64,000 nucleotides of DNA from Climacteris rufus (taxonomy: Eukaryota > Chordata > Aves > Passeriformes > Climacteridae), in the NCBI GenBank assembly GCA_013398175.1, contig VZRZ01002565.1:298278-362277 (forward strand), read 5' to 3'. Below, one piece after another: positions 34,001 to 41,698 of this stretch. The position numbers were made by a program, and so were the translations under genes. Numbering within the stretch: position 1 is the first letter of the stretch; each line of letters opens with the position of its first letter. The notes beneath the pieces are model-generated. The model saw nothing but the letters and a program-made list of their open reading frames with translations. It searched no databases and was not told where the DNA came from.

Positions 34001-35980
34001 TTTTCCTCAGCTGCCCTCTTTTCCTCTTCTGCCTTTGCCCTCTCCTCAGCTGCCCTCTTTTCCTCCTCTGCTTTCCGTTTTTCCTCAGCTGCCCTCCTCT
34101 CCTCTTCTGCTTTAGCCCTCTCTCTTTCCTCAGCTGCCCTCTTTTCCTCTTCTGCCTTAGCCCTCTCCTCAGCTGCCCTCTTCTCCTCTTCTGCCTTAGC
34201 CCTCTCCTCAGCTGCCCTCTTTTCTTCCTCTGCTTTCTGTTTTTCCTCAGCTGCCCTCTTTTCTTCCTCTGCTTTTAACCTCTCCCTTTCTTCTGCTTCC
34301 TTCCTTTCTTCCTCAGCCTTTTCCTCCTCCCTAAGCTTCTCTTTATCTACAGCATCAGTTATACTTTGAGTCCCTTCTGGCACAGCATTTGTATCATTCT
34401 CTGCTTTGTGTTCCTCTGCATTTACAGTTACTGCCTCCTCTTTATCTGTGGATTTTTCTGCTGTCACATCTACCTGATTTTCCTCTACAGGGAGCTCCTT
34501 TGGTTTCTCCTCCTGTACCTCCTCCTTGTCTTTTTCTTCTTTTTTTTCCTCTTCTTCCCCATCTTGCCTCCAGTTGTTCCTTTGGTACGATTTGGTGACT
34601 GTTTCTGTCTCCTCGATCTCATAGCGTCCTCGGCGTGTTTCAGCCTTTTCCTCTTTCCCCGTGGTCTCGTTTTCCTCCACATTGTTGACTTCTCTCCTGC
34701 TGGGCAGTGACAAGCTCCCATCTGTGATCGTGGGGTCAAATTCCTTTTGGCGTTCCAGGGCTTCCTGTAGACGTTTTTGGCGTCTCTCCTCCCGTCTTGC
34801 CAGCCTCTCCAGCAATGCAGCTTCATCATCTGTAGAACGTTTGCTTTCCTCTCCTGCCACACTACATAAAAGGGACAGGTTTGCATTAAGAAAAAAAAAT
34901 CTTTCTAACAACATATGCACTTCACTGTTTCTGGAAAAAAGCTTGCTGTAACATCATTCCATGGTTGGAAAACACAACAGGTTGCATACTTCAAAATTCA
35001 GCAGCTGTTTTCCTATCCATATCCATTCTCCTTGCCTTAAATAGAAAGCTACTTGTGCTCAGAATCTTTTATCACTTGCTATCACAATGTTTATTTCTGG
35101 TTTCTTCTATCAATTGTGTTATGGCCACTGGAAATCTGAGCATATTATTTGTGACTATGTGAAACCAAACAAATGATGGAAAGACTGCAAGGCCATTTAG
35201 CTTGTGACAAGTGGGTGGTGATATGAGTGATATGGTTTAATGCTTTAGGGGTTACAGGGGAAGTACTAAGTAGATGGTTGGACCTGATGACCTTAAAGGT
35301 CTCTTCCAACCAATTCTATGATTCTAAGTGTCACATCATTTCATAAGCTTTTCTGACCTTGATAGCTGTCCAACACTGACAATGCCAGATGAGTGCTGTG
35401 GTCTAGAGCTCACACCCAGCACCTCATAGGCATGTTGCAGCTACAGCCTGAGGCCTGGGTGCCTTCAAATCCCATGCCACAATGCCAAGACCCTGTTAGC
35501 AGGACAGATGATGTGGTGTTTTGTGAGGCCAGATACAGCCATGTCTGAGAGAATGTGACAGCCTCTGTGAGCCCCAGCTGAATTATCCCATAGACAGCCT
35601 TGAGGCGACCCTGGATACATGCCCTGAGTATGGTCTTGGGGGCCCAGAGTCAGTGATGCTCCCACTCTACCATGTAGACACAGCCACGGGTGATTCTCAC
35701 AATGTTAGGTCCATCTTCAGGTTAAAGACGGCCAAACCCAGTACTTAAAATTCAAGTACCAAAGCAAGCCTCTTCAAAATACTTCTCTACTCTGAACAAA
35801 AATTACCATTCACTTGTCAGCAAAAACATAATTTACCTGTTTTGGGCATTAGCCTCTGACTTCTCTGTTACTTCTCCTGAATCTCCTTCTTCCTTTTGCC
35901 GCAGCCTCTCCTGTCGAGCCCGTCGGCGACGCTCTCTGGCAGCTTCTTCATCATCGTCATCATTTCTCTGGTAGGATAGC
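10005..35980 (-). CDS. CALD1: Caldesmon, 13 coding exons, first coding exon outside or not found
   Basis: Actin-, tropomyosin-, myosin- and calmodulin-binding protein that inhibits actomyosin ATPase in smooth muscle (h-form) and stabilises actin filaments in other cells (l-form). Exons in coding order: 35980-35837, 34861-33877, 33244-33170, 28564-28422, 24335-24080, 22913-22773, 16584-16541, 16450-16372, 15012-14884, 13924-13829, 11417-11340, 11032-10999, 10033-10005. They total 2233 nt including TAG. All junctions are GT-AG with consistent phases. The N-terminal region starts LSYQRNDDDDEEAARERRRR. The centre carries the charged-helix repeat. The C-terminal part has SMWEKGNVFSS and NLWEKQSVEK, the two calmodulin-binding segments, and Ser/Thr-Pro sites such as KTPES and NKSPAP that fit proline-directed kinases. 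About 743 residues are seen. Adding the roughly 24 of the missing first exon gives about 767, close to chicken gizzard caldesmon. Confidence 0.96.
10034..10998 (-). other. CALD1 last intron
   Basis: Intron of 965 bp. Apart from the AT-rich block at 10819-10990 I see no exon-like open frame or repeat. Confidence 0.85.
10819..10990. repeat. AT-rich, partly self-complementary tract next to the microexon donor
   Basis: Dense TATATA, ATAT and TAATA blocks with many short self-complementary pieces. The tract ends about 8 bases from the donor side of the 34-nt exon. Confidence 0.65.
10999..11032 (-). CDS. CALD1: CALD1 34-nt microexon
   Basis: 11 codons (VSAMGKKSETN) plus the first base of Gly. Acceptor TTGAACAG, strong donor G|GTAAGT. 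It corresponds to the VTATGKKSETN segment that I recall in chicken caldesmon. Its length is not a multiple of three, so skipping it changes the frame of the last exon. Confidence 0.9.
11340..11417 (-). CDS. CALD1: CALD1 exon with calmodulin-binding site B
   Basis: 78 nt, 26 codons, phase 0 at both ends. It starts DLRPGDVSGKRNLWEKQSVE and ends KPASSK before GTAACA. The WEKQSVEK segment is the second calmodulin-binding and actin-binding site. Confidence 0.95.
11418..13828 (-). other. CALD1 intron
   Basis: 2.4 kb, AT-rich, with a poly(A) run near 12757. No coding, RNA or mobile-element signal seen. Confidence 0.8.
13829..13924 (-). CDS. CALD1: CALD1 exon SSRINEWLTKTPES
   Basis: 96 nt, 32 codons, phase 0. 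It starts ETAGLKVGVSSRINEWLTKT and ends PESNKSPAPKPS before GTAAGT. KTPES and NKSPAP are the Thr-Pro and Ser-Pro sites of the actin-binding tail. Confidence 0.95.
13925..14883 (-). other. CALD1 intron
   Basis: About 0.96 kb, nothing recognisable. Confidence 0.85.
14884..15012 (-). CDS. CALD1: CALD1 exon with calmodulin-binding site A
   Basis: 129 nt, 43 codons. It starts GTKASRPKASDLHVPAEGVR and contains NIKSMWEKGNVFSSPSG, the first calmodulin/actin-binding segment with its key Trp. It ends TGTPNK before GTATGT. The normally conserved Pro in DLPVPAEG is His here (CAT at 14974-14976). Confidence 0.95.
15013..16371 (-). other. CALD1 intron
   Basis: About 1.36 kb, nothing recognisable. Confidence 0.85.
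16372..16450 (-). CDS. CALD1: CALD1 exon VVSKIDSRLEQYTSAIE
   Basis: 79 nt. One base completes Ser, then GMKPTQTTAVVSKIDSRLEQ and YTSAIE, before GTAAGT. It is separated from the preceding exon by an intron of only 90 bp. Confidence 0.95.
16451..16540 (-). other. CALD1 90-bp mini-intron
   Basis: GT-AG intron with a good pyrimidine tract before TGTAG. If retained, the frame meets a TAA at once (AG|G TAA), giving a truncated product. Confidence 0.92.
16541..16584 (-). CDS. CALD1: CALD1 44-nt exon IEERTEFLNKSAQK
   Basis: 14 codons plus two bases of Ser, acceptor TTTTCTAG, donor GTAAAG. The sequence is IEERTEFLNKSAQK. Human and chicken, as I recall them, have Ala where this has Thr (codon at 16570-16572). 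Confidence 0.94.
16585..22772 (-). other. CALD1 intron (6.2 kb)
   Basis: AT-rich intron containing a CR1 tail near its 5' end on the coding strand. Short AGAGAG runs lie near 21233-21256. No additional exon recognised. Confidence 0.8.
22486..22537 (+). mobile_element. CR1 LINE 3' tail fragment
   Basis: Contains ATGATCTCAGAGGTCTTTTC followed by CAACCTAAATGATTCTATGA, the bird CR1 3' end. Only about 50 bp is recognisable. Confidence 0.82.
22773..22913 (-). CDS. CALD1: CALD1 exon: RRAEAAEKRQK region
   Basis: 141 nt, 47 codons, phase 0. It starts EEKRRMKEEIERRRAEAAEK and contains PEDGVSEDKKPFKCFSPKG, ending SSLK before GTAACC. This is a strongly conserved caldesmon block. It carries the CFSPKG segment with its conserved Cys and a Ser-Pro site. 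Confidence 0.96.
22914..24079 (-). other. CALD1 intron
   Basis: 1.17 kb, nothing recognisable. Confidence 0.85.
24080..24335 (-). CDS. CALD1: CALD1 exon, CpG-rich, tropomyosin-binding helical region
   Basis: 256 nt. One base completes Gly, then RSSLKGTANAEE, a segment with LKRLEDQRRRRGENESEE, then LDELKKRREERRKILEEEEQ, ending ERKIREE before GTATGA. The acceptor follows a long CCTTTCCTTCC pyrimidine tract. The exon has about 19 CpG dinucleotides, unlike its AT-rich surroundings. Confidence 0.95.
24336..28421 (-). other. CALD1 intron (4.1 kb)
   Basis: Begins on the plus strand with a GGAAAGGAAGG purine tract that forms the pyrimidine tract of the adjoining acceptor. It contains a perfect 14-bp tandem pair at 24843-24870. 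No additional exon recognised. Confidence 0.8.
24843..24870. repeat. Perfect 14-bp tandem duplication
   Basis: Two adjacent identical copies of CTATAATACGTATC. Confidence 0.9.
28422..28564 (-). CDS. CALD1: CALD1 exon with SVWDRKKG motif
   Basis: 143 nt. It encodes VKDDKGKAPKEEMKSVWDRK, then KGIPEQKAQNGEREL and KLKPTENAF. It ends with two bases of a Gly codon before GTAAGT. Acceptor GTGAATAG. Confidence 0.95.
31728..31737. promoter_or_regulatory. CArG-box match CCTTAAAAGG
   Basis: Exact CC(A/T)6GG, the binding sequence of serum response factor, which controls smooth-muscle genes including caldesmon. It is a single site deep inside an intron, so a chance match is quite possible. Confidence 0.3.
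32185..32220. repeat. 18-bp tandem duplication
   Basis: Two adjacent units, ATCCCTTAATTTTTGTGC and a copy with one mismatch. Confidence 0.85.
33170..33244 (-). CDS. CALD1: CALD1 exon of 75 nt with weak acceptor
   Basis: 25 codons, phase 0 at both ends. It starts EEEKVEAKKEKLPEE and ends KLQPTSTKDQ before GTAATT. It aligns with the exon that follows the h-specific segment in human and chicken. The acceptor is AACAAAG|GAGG in an A-rich context with almost no pyrimidine tract. Confidence 0.9.
33245..33876 (-). other. CALD1 intron with A-rich 3' end
   Basis: 632 bp. The last 45 bases on the coding strand are mostly A, in place of the usual pyrimidine tract. The nearest T-rich stretch is about 35-50 bases from the acceptor. 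Confidence 0.85.
33877..34861 (-). CDS. CALD1: CALD1 large exon (h-caldesmon specific extension included)
   Basis: 985 nt, the longest exon. The 5' part (34861-34474, 129 codons) begins VAGEESKRSTDDEAALLERL and includes RQKEFDPTITDGSLSLPSRR and TKSYQRNNWRQDG. The 3' part (34473-33877, 199 codons) begins VDVTAEKSTDKEE and holds the Glu/Lys/Ala/Arg-rich repeat. It ends AALRKQ before GTACAG. In mammals only the first part is kept in non-muscle l-caldesmon. Both ends are in phase 0 relative to the next exon, so both forms keep the frame. Confidence 0.96.
33998..34275 (-). repeat. CALD1: Coding tandem repeat, seven copies, single alpha-helix of h-caldesmon
   Basis: Seven consecutive 13-15 residue units of the form KAEEEKRAAEERA, with variants ending KQ, KR, KA or RERA. 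DNA units are about 39 nt and nearly identical. The i/i+4 pattern of Glu and Lys/Arg fits the stable single alpha-helix that separates the myosin-binding and actin-binding ends. Confidence 0.93.
34472..34475 (-). promoter_or_regulatory. CALD1: Internal alternative 5' splice site (l-caldesmon donor)
   Basis: The coding strand reads GAAAATCAG|GTAGAT, that is EENQ followed by VDV, a good donor in phase 0 inside the large exon. Human l-caldesmon jumps from GENQ straight to the next exon, so this site is where the h/l switch is expected. Its use here is inferred, not shown. Confidence 0.85.
34862..35836 (-). other. CALD1 intron
   Basis: 975 bp GT-AG intron that holds a CR1 fragment. Confidence 0.85.
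35221..35326 (+). mobile_element. CR1 LINE 3' tail fragment
   Basis: Contains GATGGTTGGACCTGATGACC, then GGTCTCTTCCAACC and ATTCTATGATTCTA, the typical avian CR1 3' end. It is opposite in orientation to CALD1. The 5' limit is approximate. Confidence 0.88.
35837..35980 (-). CDS. CALD1: CALD1 exon: myosin/calmodulin-binding N-terminal segment
   Basis: 144 nt and the first CALD1 exon in the window. Its first base completes an Arg codon split AG|G. It encodes LSYQRNDDDDEEAARERRRR and then the RQERLRQKEEGD and EVTEKSEANAQN segments. It ends with two bases of a Ser codon before GTAAAT. Acceptor TTTTGCAG. Confidence 0.96.
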
Positions 35981-37205
35981 CTGCAAAAGAGCAATAAGAA
36001 TAGGGAAACAAAGGTGTTATAGCATATAGGACACGGGAAAAAAATCAAAAAAGCAGTTTTCTAGGGCACAGTAAGCATGGCTACAGTGGCTATTCAGCAT
36101 GCTGTTTGGAAAGTATGCTGTGAAATTGAGATGCATAGTTTCAAAGCTGGGTTTTCTTTGGTTTCTCAGAAGTAAACTTGACAAAATAGTCCTGATGAAG
36201 GCAGCAGCCACACCACACTGTCAGTTTGCTCCAAGAAAACACCAAGGCCATAAAAGCCCAGCTCTGTAACCGAGCAAACATCCTGCTAGCCTGTGCCACA
36301 ATCCTGCCAGAGCACTCACAGCAGCACTTGAGCAGACTATTGCTCAGGCCCACATAACTGAAATTGGACTCAGCAAAGCAGCTTTTCATTAGTCTCCTCT
36401 AAATATCACATGTTGAAAATAGGGAGAGTAGTCTAAATTTTAAAGACTAGAAAGCAGAGAGACACAAGCGTGACAACAACTCTCAATGGTCGGTTCTGAG
36501 TGCCAAACATCTGACACCCACAAAATCTTTGTGCGCCCGGAGCCCTGCTAGGCCAAATCACACAAGATCGCTGCTGTGATGAAAGCCTACAGCTGAGAAC
36601 CCATTGTATTCATCTAACCCAACAGATGATTACATTTAGTGTCATCCTACTTGAAAAGGAAAGCAAGACCTTACAATCCTAATAATCCTGTGGCCCATTC
36701 AAATCTTTGCTGAGGTGCATTATTACTGTGTGAGATAAAGGGAGAGGCCTGCATTCCTCTTATCCTTTTTATGCAGAGAAAGTGAATCAGGAAGCTAATG
36801 TGCCAGACCCAGTCAGGACATTCATTTACTTTGCTTCTAGCAGTAGTCTGACACGTCATGGTTAAGAAGGCTCCCTTCCTTACAGTCACACATTTAAGTC
36901 AGCTGTACAGCCATGCACGTAAGAGAAAAAAAATAGAGTTCCGTATTGAGTAAAACCAAGCACAGGTAATGTTTCCATTGAAAAGAATATTTAAACATTA
37001 AAAGCAACTAAAAAATTTTGATTTAGCCATCAAGCAGGCTCTTTGGGCTCAAGCCTCTCCTACAAGCGTGTTCTGATACTACTTTTCTCTTTTACTGAAA
37101 GAAAGGTGAAAGTATAAATTTAGCAGGCATTCACTTGCCCCAATTTTGCTTTAAGATTTTTCAAGTGCAAACCACAGCTGAGCCACTTGCCAGACCTAGA
37201 ACAGC

Positions 37206-37249
37206 ATTTTCATCCTCACTGAAGAGAATTTTCATCCTCACTGAAGAAT
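37206..37249. repeat. 22-bp tandem duplication
   Basis: Two adjacent copies of a unit containing TTTTCATCCTCACTGAAGA. Confidence 0.9.
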
Positions 37250-40200
37250 TGGATTTGCTACTTTCATGCTCTACTTCAAGAGGTTGCAACCTTTTTCTTT
37301 AGAAACAACTTCTCTCAAAAAGAGTGAAAACCATGAGCAGCATGGCCATGACGGATCACAGTGGGGGACAAGGAAGAAAGGAAGCAGACAAATTAAAAGC
37401 ACTAGAGATGATGAAGTGAAGGTAAGGAAAAACTTCTTGCCATTTGTAAGCAACTTAAAGGAGTATCAATATTTCATTTAGGTCCAGAACAGAAAGCATG
37501 TGAATACAGTAATAAACCAATGGGGTCCTTAATTTGCAGAAGAAAGGAACTCTGGAATAAAACTGCATTAGCAAACTGACCACAGACAGCCCCCTTATTA
37601 GTAAGATGGCTGCAAGAAGCCTATAATCTTTTTAGCTCTGAAGTCCAGATGGAAGGGCACAAGAGAAAACAGTGCTCTTAGCCTATGGCATCTGGATAAT
37701 GGCCACAACTGACTCAATACTCAGTGCCTGTAGCTCAGGATTTGTCTTTGCAGTGAGACCACATGAGGATGAAGCAGTTTGTCCTGCTTTCTGTACCCAC
37801 ACAGAACACCCCTACACAACAAGGAAAGCAACTGCTTTTAAAACCCTCTTTAAAATGCCTTTTTTAATCCTCCAGTTGCTCAGCAAACTAAAGAAGGAAA
37901 TAAAAAAATACCCTAAGCAAAAAACTCCCACAAAATCTTACCCATTAAACAGATAAGCATTTCCTGTCCTTGGACACTTATCACATAGATCATCTGTTAA
38001 GAAAGCTGACAATCTTATTCAACATGCTTCTAAATATATCCACTGCCTTACTACATATCACAGCAGTTTCCTACAACAAGCAAGTACAGCAGGTATGGGC
38101 TCCATTCATAAAAATCACCTTAAGTATTCATTTCATGGATGCATGCAACACACCCAGTAATCTGGAAACAGTCATAACAACAAATAATTGCAGTTTTTTT
38201 AGAGATCTGTTTCGTGTTTTCTTTTATGTTAACATTCCTTTCACCAGGAATGAAAAGACTGACCCTAGTTCTACCACTGTTACAAATTTCCATAGCCACC
38301 CATCACGGGAAAAATCAATTTAGGAGCTCTTCAGAGCTTATGTTCCACTTGCCTACATATTTCAACATTCTTTAGACCAAGAGCAAACAAATAATAAAAA
38401 GTATGACTCCAATATTTCAACTCTCTATATCAGACAGATGGAAATCTGATGATCCATGCTAGCCTGTGTTGTTTCTCTACCCTTGCTTGGAGAGCAGCCT
38501 TACTGCCCAGCACACACACAGCAACTAAATTAAATTGAATTTATATCCACTTGGCACCTTTCACATAACTGTTCAAAGTCTTTGCAGACAAGTATCTCTC
38601 CACAATCAGCTGTTCCAGCTATCTCAGGCAATGAGACCACAACACAGCATGATCTCAAAGAGAGATGCCAAGCCGTCTGATACACAACAGTTCTTATTAA
38701 ATATTCAGATCACAGAATACTCTGAGTTGGATCATTGAGGCATTATCATCACCATGCTCCAACTGAGCTAATCTCAGAGATGAAAAGATGATGAACTTGG
38801 AAACCATCCTACACTTTGTTATCGAAGAGAATATGTTCTCAGTCTAAACATCAAGTTAAAAAAAATTATAAAAATTAGCAGTGTCTGCTGTTTGTCCTGT
38901 TACCTTCTCTGTGTTTCTGACATAAGAAAAAGCAGTGCAACGTCTGTGCATTATTGTTAAGTTGTTCTAGTAAAGCTTTAGCACCAAGTCTGTCATTCTT
39001 CCCATACAGCACAACTCCTGTACAGGAGTCTGAGCTGATCTCTCCACACTGTGTAGTGATAATAAATACCAACAGAAGTTCTGCCTTGTTGAGAGGGTAG
39101 GACAGATTCATATCTCCAGGATGAAATCACAAACCTACAGAACTCAACGACAAATCTCCCAAGTGTTTGAGTAAGGCTAAAGTCCCCTCAGACTAAATGG
39201 GGGAACTCTACATCCTTGAGTGGAAAACGAATCTGTTGGACTAGGAATACAGGACATGTGGCCCTCTGCTTCAGCCCTTTTTCAGAGAGATTCATTACTC
39301 TGCATTTTACACCAAACACTGAATTTATATAAAGTTATAACCCAGTAAGAAACTTGGTAATAGCTAGGATGATTATGGGGCTGAAACCATTTTGTACAAT
39401 CCAGCTTCAACTGTTTTCCAGTTGAAACCGCAAATCAGTTCAAGTATTTTCTAAGGCACTTTGGTTTTAGAATTCCTTGCCCAGTACTACTATGTTATTA
39501 TTATTGTCTGAATTGTGACAGCACTGACATTTCCCGATCAAGTTCAGGGGCTTGCCACAGTAGGCAATTTATAAAGATAGGGCAAGATCTGGTCCCTGTT
39601 CTAAACAGTGTGTATTCTGATTAAAGAGGAACTTTATAATTTGTAGCATAATTTGCCCTCAGTGAGTCATAAGTAAACCTGATGAATCTAAATTCTTTTC
39701 CATTTCTCACAGGAGTAGAAAAAACCTGCCTAATTTGAGCTGAATCACACTACTCCATTCTAGAGGAGGCAGGGAGAGAGAATTGCTGTGGATCTAAACT
39801 CAGACTCCATTTCAAGAGTGTCAGAAATACCTGAAAAAATTCCAAACAGAATAAAAGCCTTTAAAATCTTTAACTTAAGCAGGCAGCTCATATCTGCCTC
39901 TTCTTTCCTCAATGGTTCACTCAAATGTCAGTCTGTTTTTTATGCCTGTCAAAACACCTTGTATTCTTAGCAGTGCCCTCATAACATGAGCCTCAATTAG
40001 ATGCAATTGTACCTATTCAGCAAGCTCTTTCCCACACAACTTTGTTACCTAGAAGTTTTACATGTATTACAGCCTGATTTGCTCTGTGGTCCACCCCAAG
40101 CAATGAGGTAATTCATCCTGTACCAAACTGCTGCACCTCCACTTGCAACCTAACCTACTCTTAAAACCTTTGCCCTTTGTTAGGTAAGACCACAGCAGTT

Positions 40201-41636
40201 GAAACGATATCTGTCAACTTGTGTTCTCCAAATTTATGTCAGGTGGACGATGCCAGTAAAATGTCCTCAATGACAAGTTTCACTGCCAAGCTCAGCCTAT
40301 AATAGTTGCATTTGTTGGCCTTCTGTGCTCTTAGAAAGTCTTTCTATTTACCCAGGCTCTTCCTGAGAGGATGGGTGGGGTGAGGATGGACTTTGTTAAA
40401 ATACCCAGTGGGGAGTGCTCTTTGTGTTACTGTTGATACTCAGTCCCATTTTATTTATGATTACATATGTTTTTAAACTTTTTATTGTTTATTTAATTTG
40501 TGTTATGATAGGCACACTTCTAAACCTGGATATAAACAAATGATCAATTTTCACCTCAAAAAAAAAAGCCCATAACAAATGCACATGCTTCCACAGAGGG
40601 CTGTGCCTCTTTCAAGCTTTGCGTGTCAATGTCAGCTGTATTTCATTCAAGTCATATCTAAAAATGTGGTGAATAGTGGGGGGCAGCTGTGGGGAAAACT
40701 GTTTTTTCTAATCATTCCTCCATAATTCAGTGAGAGCTGCCAGCATTCTGCTCAGACCTGCTCAAGAAGATTCATTTTTATAAGGGAACGACCAGAATTT
40801 CAGTCCAAAATACTCATGTTTCAGAAAGATGTAGTGAGTGAAAACAGGGGATTATGCTGGAGACATGCAGACATGCCACCACAGTTCTCAGTCCAATGTT
40901 GTGCCTGAATGCTGTTATTAACACCCATATTTTTCGCGTATTTCTCACTTTGACATGCACCATTTTTTTCACATTGAATGCTGGAGAGACAAGTGGATAA
41001 AATTAATCAATGGCTGGAAATTAAACCCAGACAAATTAAAACTGGAAATTAAGCACATGTTTTTAACAGTGAGGGTAATTATATATACAAGAAACAATGG
41101 AACATCCATGTCATGTATCTCCACATTAAAAAGGATGTTTTTCCACAAGTTATACTACCAAAAAAAAGGCAATTTTGGAGTTCATTGTATATAGTTTGGT
41201 GAAATTCCATTAACACCTAGGTGTGGAAAGTCAGACTAGATTACATGGTGGCATCTGCTGGACTTAAACACTGCAACCTTCAATTTGCAAAAGGTACATG
41301 CTTCTCATTTTACTCACAATTTATCTCTGTCTCACAAGTACTTTTATTCTTTTCATCCACACACACTCCAGAGGTTCACAGCCTGTACTCCTGAGTGGAC
41401 AAATTTTCCAGATATGCACATAGTTCTCTGGCAAAAACAAAGGGACTGATGCACCTTTTGGTGTACTATGTTCTCGTTCACCTCATTTTCATACTGTGTC
41501 TCAAATATACTTTCTTCTTTTCATAGCTCCAAAGAGTTCAAGGTCTATTATTTTTTCTGATGGGTAACCACTTATTCAATAGGTACGCAGAAGAACATTC
41601 TTTCTGTCAGACCTGGCATCCTTAATTTCCTGCCAC

Positions 41637-41698
41637 ACATTTCTTCTACCTTAAACCTTGATCTTTAGAAACATTTCTTCTACCTTAAACCTTGATCT
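41637..41698. repeat. 34-bp-period tandem duplication
   Basis: The phrase ACATTTCTTCTACCTTAAAC recurs 34 bases later, with 28 bases matching. Confidence 0.9.

Noticed and set aside
33935..34369. 144-codon Ser/Ala/Leu-rich plus-strand frame
   Set aside because: It is the antisense of the caldesmon charged-helix repeat. Its repetitive pattern is fully explained by the coding strand.
34366..34951. Plus-strand frames rich in Phe, Leu and Ser
   Set aside because: Antisense shadows of the same caldesmon exon.
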